This document shows positions 53,554 through 64,000 of a DNA stretch of 64,000 bases, in pieces. Every line of letters starts with the position of its first letter. The first letter of the stretch is position 1. This DNA comes from Anniella stebbinsi (Eukaryota; Chordata; Lepidosauria; Squamata; Anniellidae): the NCBI GenBank assembly GCA_029215795.1, contig JARDYH010000038.1, positions 92,723-156,722 on the forward strand, in the 5' to 3' direction. The position numbers and the translations under genes are program-made. Under the pieces are notes generated by a model. The model was not told the DNA's origin and made no database searches. It was given only the letters and a program-made list of their open reading frames with translations.

Positions 53554-55363
53554 TCGTCTGGGTCCCCACCCCTACAAGAGGGAAGAAATGCTGTGAGGTC
53601 AAATCTCACCAGGAAAGGGCTTCTCTCCCGTAGGACTTCTTTGATGCAAGTCACACTGTGGCTGAATTCGGAAAACACATTAGTCAATGGTGGGTTCAGT
53701 AACCAATTCAAAGTTGGTTATTTTGTGGGTACTCCCCACACAACATGTTCCTACACAACTGTGGGTGGTTGGGGCTGGTTTTGAGTGAACTAATAGTGAA
53801 CCCGGCATTTGCCTGACACAGCCCCCCCCCTCTCCTCCCTCAGTCCTCCCAGTTCTATCCCAGCAGCCTCTGCAAGTTGCACCAATTGCAGCCGCTCTTG
53901 CCGCCTGCCTCTATGGGCTTGTATTTTAACCCACTCACCACATGCCATTAACCCACTCCCCCCCTCCACACAACACTTTAAAAAACTGGCTTCGAGCTAA
54001 ACAATCTGCAAGCCAGTTCTTCTCTCAGCTCCTTTTTGGGGCCGAATAGCATACCGTCAGTAGTTTGTGAGCGGTGTGTTACCCTCCACACAACACAATA
54101 AGCAACACAACTGACGATTGTTCCCCCCCCCCCAGTTGCTTTTTTTTTGGATTAATTTTTTTTTATTTCAATAACATAAAAAACATAAAAACATAAAAAC
54201 AAGACTCACAAAACAAACAACAACTAAAAGGACCCCCTACTTTCCCACAACCCTTTATATAAATTCTTTTAAGCACAAAGAAGAAGGAGAGCAAAGGAAA
54301 ACAAAACCATCCTCCCCTTTTCTCTTCATTCTCAAAAGTTGCTAAAACAAACTTCAGTATTATTAAATCCCCCTTATATCTCTTCTTAAAACCCTCCTCT
54401 CCTCTCTTACTCAGTTATTCATCATTGTTATGAAAAATTATTAAAACAAAAGTTATTAAAACAAACCCCCTTATATCTTCCTTATTACTCTCTTCCCCTC
54501 TCTTACTTAATTATAGAATTAAACAAACCCTGCTATTACATCATTATTGTCTTAATATTCATAGCTTCAGCAAAGTTTCCAGTCCAATCTACAATTATTT
54601 CATTATTCATTATCATTATCATTCCATTATCATCATTATCATTCCATACCGCTTCTGTCTCAACAGCTTTTAAATCTATTCTTATTCATACCCAATGTTT
54701 ATTACTTCATCAAACAGCTTTAAAAATTATCAAGACAAACTTACCCAAAAATTATAAGCTTAAACCAACCCTGCTATTACATAAAACTTCTTTACTGCAT
54801 ATTTCATTATTTTCTTCAGCAAAGCTTTCAATCCAATCTGCAATCCTGTTATACAAATATCTAATACTTGTTGCTTCAATCATTATTCATTATTATTATC
54901 ATTCCATTATCATCATTGTCTCAACAACTTTCAAATCCATTCTTAATCATACTATATATCCCTCTAGTAATAATAATATAAAAATAACCTCAATAAAAAA
55001 TAGAAAGGGAGAAGGAAAAAAAGAAAGATAAACATAGAAAGCACAAGAAATGAAGAGAGGGAAAAAAAGCATGCCCCACAAGAGTCCAGAAGACTCATCT
55101 TTCTTGCCGAGTTTTCCAGAGTCTGTTCATAAATCTTCATAAATCTTTCTCCAATCTCCTATATCTTCCAAGTCTCAACTCAGTCTTGTATAAAATCCTT
55201 CCAATCTTCCAGCATCCCCCCCCCCAGTTGCTTAATGTGTTGTCCAAATTTAGCCAGTGTGTTCCGACGAAAGCACTTTCCACATACAAAGCATTCATAG
55301 CGCTTCTCACCTGAATGGCTCATTTGATGTGAAGCAAGATGCAATTGCTGACTGAATCACTTT
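53554..55363 (-). mobile_element. Unit 2 copy of the 1.07-kb retrotransposon insertion and flanks
   Basis: The insert is at 54142-55215, with flanking C run plus agttgctt on both sides (the target duplication is better preserved here than in unit 1). Relic fingers follow at 55228-55363. Confidence 0.75.
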
Positions 55364-57409
<2,046 letters not shown>

Positions 57410-57809
57410 TTAGATGTCCTCTGATGATCAATAGAACGGAGAACTAGAGTGGCATACATACAGCACTTTCATATTGATATAGAATAACTCTTACTTACAA
57501 AGTAGCTCAAACAATAACTGGTACAACATTAAATACTGTAAAAACAAAATGCACTGAAAATCTGCCATTTTGTCCTAGCTGATTCTTGAACAGGGAACTG
57601 AAAAGTAGGAACCTTGAGAGAAAGTGACTGTGTCATCTTCAAATCCAGGGTAGCAAGGGCCCTGAAAACAAAGCTTAGTTGGCAATGGACATTGGACCTT
57701 AAGAAAGCCAACTTCAAAAAGCTCAGAGAAAGTTTGGTTCAGACCCCATAGCACAAAATTAAGAAGGAAAACAGAGTTCAAGAGGGATGGGAGATCCTGA
57801 AACTCTAAA

Positions 57810-58750
57810 ATTCTGATGGCACAACCACTAACTATTCCCAAGAGAAGGAAAAAATGGGGGACATTGAAAGAATCCGGTTTGGCTGCCATGGGAGCTATAG
57901 TCTCAGAAACACTGTCTATTATCTTTGCGAAATCATGGAGGAAGGGAGAAGTGCCGGACAACTGGAGGAGGGCCAATGTTGTCCTTTTCAGTCTGACATC
58001 CAGCCCTGGGAAAATTTTGGAGCAGATCATGAAGAAGTCAATCTGTTAGCACCTTGAAAACAATGCAGTGGTTAATAGAAGCCAGCATGGACTTGTCAAA
58101 AACAACTCCTGTAAGACTAATATGATGTCATTGTTTGATCAAGTAACCTCCCTTGTGGATGGTGGGAATGCTCTGGACATCGTATATCTTGACTTCAGCA
58201 AAGCTTTTGACAAAGTGCCCCATGATATTCAGATTAGCAAACTAGCTAAAAGTGGGCTAGATGGAGCAATTGTTAGGTGGATCTACAGTTGGCCAGAGAA
58301 TTGGACCCAAAGAGTGCTTATCAATTCTACTTACTCAAATTTGGGTAAGGTAATAAGCGGATTACTGCAGGGCTCACTCCTGGGGCCAGTGCTCTTCCAC
58401 ATTTTTATTAATGACTTGGTGCAGGGAATGCTTATCAAATCTGCATATGACACATCTGAACCATCTCTGTCACTTGAGGCTCAGGTGGCCTCGGAGGGAC
58501 GGAGTGCCTTCTACCAACTTCGTTTCGAGGCCCAGCTGCCCCTATGTGGACAGGGATAACCCCGCACATAAACACGAGGGCTAGTAGCCATTGACAGCCT
58601 TCTCCTCTAGGAATTTATCCAACCCCCTTTTAAAGACATCCAAATCGGTGGCGCTGTATGAAAATGTACTTCCTTTTATTTGTCCTGAATCTCCCACTAA
58701 TCAGCCCACCAATGAGCCCAGATTCTAGTATTTTGAGAGAGGGAGAAAAT
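57810..58750 (+). mobile_element. CR1 RT fragment and neighbouring repeat, unit 2
   Basis: Copy of 40880-41815, one A shorter near 58747. Confidence 0.85.
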
Positions 58751-58907
58751 GACTCCTGATCCACATTCTCCATCACCTGGTGAGTTTACTGTGGACAAGA
58801 GTATCCCAGGAACATGGCCCAGGCACTGTTGTCCTCAATGACACCCTTATCATGCACTGATACAGAAGGCAAAGAGGAGGCCTTACCCAGAGGTACACAC
58901 TCTTCAC

Positions 58908-59034
58908 CCAGAGAGGCCAAGTTCCCATGATTCTCCTCCATGACTTCCTTGTGCAGAGACCTCTGGCCTGGATCCAGCAGCGCCCACTCCTCCTCCGAGA
59001 AATGCACAGACACCTCCTCAAACGACACCGGACC
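58908..59034 (-). CDS. Gene E KRAB-A exon
   Basis: 127 bp identical in sequence to 41975-42101, including splice sites and the MEE variant at the usual MLE position. Confidence 0.92.
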
Positions 59035-59250
59035 CTGATAGAAGAAGAAGAAATGATGTTCTCTTGACATATTATGTAGCCATCCATGAAGGCAGTAATG
59101 GTGAGATTCCCCTTCTGAATGCCAGAGCTTCATGAGAGACTTTCAGATCCTTCCTAGCAGCCATCTTGGAGAGGAGAAAAGGCTAAAGGGGCAGGTTCTT
59201 CCAGGACCAAAGGGATGTGCAGGAGACAGAGGCACCCAGGACTCCCCTAC

Positions 59251-59354
59251 CTGCTCTGGCTGTGCAGAAATCGCTTCCACTCCACCACAAAGCGAAGGAG
59301 GCCTAGAAGGATCCGCCACGATCAGTTCACTTTTTCTGCAGGTTTTTCCGCTCC
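59251..59354 (-). CDS. Gene E 104-bp linker exon
   Basis: Copy of 42318-42421 with intact splice sites and phase. Confidence 0.8.
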
Positions 59355-59367
59355 CTGTGAGGAAAGC

Positions 59368-60236
59368 CAAGTGTTGTATCTATGTCCAACTCCCTTCTTC
59401 AGGGCAATGAAATCTCAGACAGCGACTCTGACATTGGCGAAGGAATGCAACAGGCGGGGGAGTAGGTGCCAGAAGGAGAACAGTTTCCCACGGAGTAGGC
59501 GGGAGATAATCCCCAAGGAGACGCCCCTAATGTAGCAGAGAACACTTTCTCTTCTGAGGATAGAGAGGCATTGAGACTCAAGGATGCAATTGTTCAGAGG
59601 AAGTTGAAGCGAACGGACTTCAAACTAAAAGTTGCCCTCCGCTCAGCAAGGCTTGCAAACAAACCCCTGGAGCCTAATTGATCTTAATTAAGTGACTCTT
59701 CTTTCTTTCTTTCTTTTGTGGAACGATCTCCCCGACGAGGCCCGCCTGGCGCCAACATTGTTATCTTTTCGGCGCCAGGTCAAGACTTTCCTCTTCTCTC
59801 AGGCATTTGGCAATATCTGAGGAGCCTGGGTTTGTTTTGTTTTTGTAGTTTTTTGAAGTGTTGAAGTGGTTTTTAAATGTACAGATTGTGTGTATGTTGT
59901 ATGTTTTTGCTGTTTTAATTTTTGTATATTGTTTTTAATTGTTTTTAATCCTATGTAAACCGCCCAGAGAGCTTCGGCTATGGGGCGGTATACAAATGTA
60001 ATAAATAAATAAATAAATAAATATTTCTTTCTTTCTTTCTTTCTCAGTTAACTCAACTGAATAGCTTGCTTATCTAAAAAGGCCTCTGGGCAAAGACCTT
60101 TGTTAAGTTTCTTTCTTCGTACTTGCTGGAGCAGAGGGGAGGATCGTCTTTTGTATAATAAAAGATTGTTTTTTCCCTCAAAAGGTCTCTTTATTGTCCT
60201 CCACATAAGTTAGAACTTACAGAGTCAAGACAGCAA
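59368..60236. mobile_element. LTR-like insertion with nested L2 tail, unit 2
   Basis: Copy of 42435-43303. Confidence 0.6.
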
Positions 60237-60478
60237 GAAGGTGGGAAGGAAAGTTAACGTTCTTGTGCATTTCCATTTTCATTGTTTGACTGGAATCAAT
60301 GTTTGACCACATTCTTAAACAACATCTCTTTTTGGATTATTTAGTGAAAAAGAGACTCTCTTCCCCCTCTCCCCATCAAAAGGAAAACAGGCTCAAGCGG
60401 AACGTCAAAGCAGCTCATCCACCTTAGGTGTCATTGAGGGCAGGACACCATGGTGGAATCCGTTCCACTAATCCTTAC

Positions 60479-60605
60479 CCAGTGAGGAGGGTCCTCCGTC
60501 ACCCTCCTGCAAGATCCACCTGCCCAGCGGCCTCTGGGTGGTGCCCGGTGGAGCCTTCTCTGCCTCAGGGAAATCTGCACATGCTTTGGCCAACATCCCC
60601 TGCAC
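60479..60605 (-). CDS. Gene E 127-bp linker exon
   Basis: Copy of 43546-43672 with intact splice sites and phase. Confidence 0.8.
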
Positions 60606-61189
60606 CTGGAACAGGAGAGAGGATCCCAGACAGAGAAGAGGGATGAGGGAAGGAAAGGAATGGGTCAGGTCAAGGGCAGCGTTTCCCAATCGGTTTGCAT
60701 TTCAGGGCTCCTTCTAAAGATGATCTAGGGTCCAAACAACGGAGCACAGACTCACTCATGCCTTTGTCAAAGAATGTGTGCTTTGGGCCATAAGCAAAGT
60801 GCTTGAATAACCTACTAAAACCAACCAGAAGGAAAAGGAGAACCTCCCAGACATTCCCTGACACTCAGCATTTTCTGCTGTAAACACACTATTTATACAT
60901 ACAGATACACATACATTTTATTGTATATAGCAATAGGCCTGTACAATGTATAAACATATTTAAAAAGAGACCTCTTCCCAATACAAAACTTTCATTTAAA
61001 GTTCAACAAAGGGATTACAAACAACCTCGGTTTGCCATCTTCTAAAAAGTTTGACCCCTTGGATCTAAAAAAAGATGAGCTTTATAGTACATCGTATTTC
61101 TTAGTGTGGCAGGACTGCAGCGTCTTGACTGCCAAAGCAAATTGGGCTAGCGATCACGTGAGAAATAAATGCTGATCAACTAGGAGTTG

Positions 61190-61880
61190 GTAATTGTTCC
61201 ATGCAGGCAATATTATCTGAAGTAAACAGGCCTGGGAGAACGGCATCCATTTGGTTTAACCACCGTAAATCATTTGAGGTCATTGGCAGACTTGGCCAGT
61301 TCACGGCTCACTCCTAATTTTAGAATGTTGTTAGGATGTTTTAGGATGTTTTAATGCAGTTTTAATAATATTTGTCATGTTTTAATTAGTTTTATGTATT
61401 TTATCATGTTGTTGTTCCCCGCCTCGATCTAGACGGAGAGGCGGGTAAGAAATAAATTGTTATTATTATATTATTATTATTATTATTATAATTCCAGGTC
61501 ATTCTTCTCATACGGAGAAAAGAACCGGTCCCAATACCGATCCCTGTGGGCTCCCACTATTTACCTCCCTCCATTGGGAGAATTTACCATTTATTCCTAC
61601 TCTCAGCTTTCTATACTTTAACCAGTTACTTATCCATAAAAGGACCTCTCCTCTTATTCCATGACTGCTGAGTTTGCTCAGGAGTCTTTGGTGAGGGAGT
61701 TCATCGAAAACCTTTTGGAAGACCAAGTAGACAATGTCCCCTGGATCAGCCCTATCTACATGTTTCTTGTCACTCTCAAAGAACTTTAAAAGGTTAATGA
61801 GAAAGGACTAACGTTTGTGGAAGCCAAGTTGATTCTTTTTCAGCAGGGCTTGTCCTTCTATAGGCTTAATAATTTAATTT
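61190..61880 (-). mobile_element. CR1-like RT fragment with short insertion, unit 2
   Basis: Copy of 44250-44940, with one more ATT unit and a substitution at 61434. Confidence 0.7.
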
Positions 61881-62030
61881 GAACATTGCTTTCCACCAAT
61901 TTACCTGAAACAGACTTTAAGCAAACTTCGGGCATCCTTTCCTTACGGGACATGCAAAAAATGTTGAGATACAAATTGGGGAGTTTTAAAATTTCAGTCC
62001 CTTGGAGTTCTCAGGATCAATTGCTCTCAC

Positions 62031-62450
62031 CTGTTCTTTGTCCTCAGCCTGGCACAGGAGGAAACCTTCTGCCAGAGCCACTGCCTGGGAAGTGGTCTCC
62101 GTTCCACATTCTCTGACCCAGCTCTCCATCTCCGGGGGCAGAACAGCAAGGAACTGCTCCAGGACCACCAGGTCCAGCATCTGAGCTTTTGTGAGTCTTT
62201 CTGGCTTCAGCCATTGACGGCAAAGGTGGTGGAATCGGCTGCAAACCTCTCGTGGGCCCTTGGTTTCCTGGTTGAGGAAGTTCCTGTACTGCTTGCGCCT
62301 GACGTCTGAGCTTGTGTTGCTCCCAGGCTGGTTCTCCTGCACTCTTCTTTCCCAGGGCTCTGTACTGCTCCCTTCCTGGATGATATGGGGGCCTTTTCCT
62401 GCCTCAGGGCCAGCAAGGTTTTGCTGTTTCATCTGTTCTCCCTTCTCCAT
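62031..62450 (-). CDS. Gene E SCAN-domain exon (start of protein)
   Basis: Copy of 45095-45514: ATG at 62450, donor GAACAG|GTGAGA at 62031, 140 codons, SCAN core at residues 51-134. As the SCAN domains of D and E are the same, the two proteins should be able to pair with each other. Confidence 0.92.
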
Positions 62451-64000
62451 CTCCGCTACCGGCAGAACTCAAAAGGTCTCCTTCTTTTGATGCCGATTTC
62501 TCTCTTGAGGCAAGGACTGTCTTGTAGGAATTAAAATGGAGAGCTGCATGAATTAGATACAGCTGTGGCCAACTTCATACCCAGGACCTGTCTCAAAGGA
62601 GTCCCTCCAACCCCAGTTCCACAGGAATCAGGCTCCAGGCTGAAAATGAGGTTCTAAAACATGAGCAAGAGAAGAGTGAATACTCTTTCAACTTGTTAAA
62701 CAAATGAAACATGTCACACAGGAAGCCTTAAGATATGAACGTTTTATAAAGTCAATGCAAAAGAACATCACATACAGCAGTGAAATGTGAAACACGCAAA
62801 AATTACAAAGAAATACATTTGTATGCCATGCAAAATACACAAAACTTTAACACTTGCTAAGGCGTGTTAGAAAAGAATTTTAAAAGACTTGACTACTCGC
62901 TCAACTAGCAGCAGTTGATTTGTTATTTAGCTCTCATTAAGCTTCCACCCGTCCAAACTAGTTCAATGCAACATTAAAAGCTTTCCGCTACATAACATTA
63001 TAGTCTAAACTTTTGAAGAAAAGGGAGGAAAGAGAGCAGGGATCACGTGGAATTAAAAGGCACAGATTCCTAACCCAAGCTAGAGACCTGAAGAACAGGA
63101 TGTTGCAGACCCAGAGGAAAGTTGAAAGAACTCAGCCAAGATTAGCTAGGAAAAATGAATCCAGGTAGAAATTGGAGAGGGTATTTCAAAATGGAAAAGA
63201 GTAGTGAAGTCTGAGCTCTCAGAAAGAAGGCAAACTTGTAAACTGTGACCTAAAGCCAGCAAAGATCGGTTAGCAAAACTTGGAGCTATGCGAAACAGAA
63301 TGACAGAAAGAGAACGGGATCAAAGGTCCGTCCTTCTCTTATGTTTCAGTCTCTTTTTGAGACTTTCTTGGCTTCCAATTGTCTCTTTTCTTTCTTTTTA
63401 GTCGTCCACTAGAAATTTGGTTCCGTAGGAGTGAACGACATATTGGGTTGGAGGACAGTATTTTCTTTTCAGTTTGAGGCAGCTGCTGTTATGTCACGCC
63501 TCAGAAGGGTACATAGGAAGATTACGGACTCCTGGAGCCGCTGGCTGTGAGGAGAAACACACCCTGCAACTTCTCATTGTGGCCTGTTGCTAAGATTTAT
63601 ACGATCTGGAGAGAAACCAGATGATTTTTACTTTGGATCAATTAAGAGGTCCAGACGACGAGTTTCTGTACTATTCTGATTTGTGTGTTTAATATAATTC
63701 ACCTACTACGGCTGAATGGCAATACTTGCAACTGAAACACATGCTGGAATCTAGGTTTGGTCCAGCTGCTTTTACTGCCTCAGAGCTTCCTTACCGTTAG
63801 AAACACTTATAATAGCTGAACTGACACATTGATCCACAACCCATATATATTAGTAGCAGTAAATATGTATGACCCCCCCCCCCCCCCCCAGTTTGAGACA
63901 GTATTGGAATAGAGAATTGGAGTGCCCTATCTTGCCTAATCAATGGACGGTTGTCCTAGCGGCTGTATCCAAAACTCCTATGGATCTCAGTTTATGTCTT
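62451..64000. other. 5' flank of gene E, cut by the window end
   Basis: Copy of 45515-47064, including the start of the L1-like fragment (from about 63610). The region where D carries the nested L1 lies beyond the window. Confidence 0.8.

Overview
The window looks like nuclear DNA from a squamate reptile (lizard or snake). The evidence is a cluster of SCAN-KRAB-C2H2 zinc-finger genes with consensus splice sites, embedded in CR1, L2, L1 and DIRS retrotransposon copies, tetranucleotide microsatellites and long homopolymers. There are no prokaryotic operons, tRNAs, rRNAs or CRISPR arrays. The species is not identified.

Four SCAN/zinc-finger genes lie head to tail, all on the minus strand; I call them A, B, D and E. 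Each has the same exon order from high to low coordinate: GC-rich block (candidate promoter and non-coding first exon), SCAN exon, 127-bp exon, 104-bp exon, KRAB-A exon (127 bp), and one long zinc-finger exon. Gene A is at 1.9-6.3 kb (to about 8.5 kb with the GC block). Gene B is at 16.4-29.4 kb, with a 5.9-kb DIRS retrotransposon in its KRAB-to-finger intron. Gene D is at 38.2-45.5 kb and gene E at 55.4-62.5 kb. For D and E the summed exon lengths are exact multiples of three (3027 and 2775 bp) with no stop, predicting 1008- and 924-residue proteins with 24 and 21 fingers. A has lost its KRAB exon. B carries a frameshift that truncates about 27 fingers to 16.

E lies in a near-perfect tandem copy of the roughly 17.2-kb segment 31731-48921, repeated from 48922 to the window end. 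The junctions lie in older paralogous 5' flanks of B and D, so the copy probably arose by unequal crossing-over there, giving D a copy of B's upstream block. D and E differ mainly in finger number: E lacks one finger in one place and two in another.

Presence or absence of transposons at shared sites orders the duplications as (A,(B,(D,E))). Between the genes lie degenerate zinc-finger relics, decayed L2/CR1/L1 pieces, a palindromic MITE, an LTR-like insertion and microsatellites. By family knowledge these genes would encode nuclear DNA-binding proteins: SCAN mediates dimerisation, KRAB mediates repression or its ancestral variant, and the fingers select DNA targets. Their targets cannot be read from the window.
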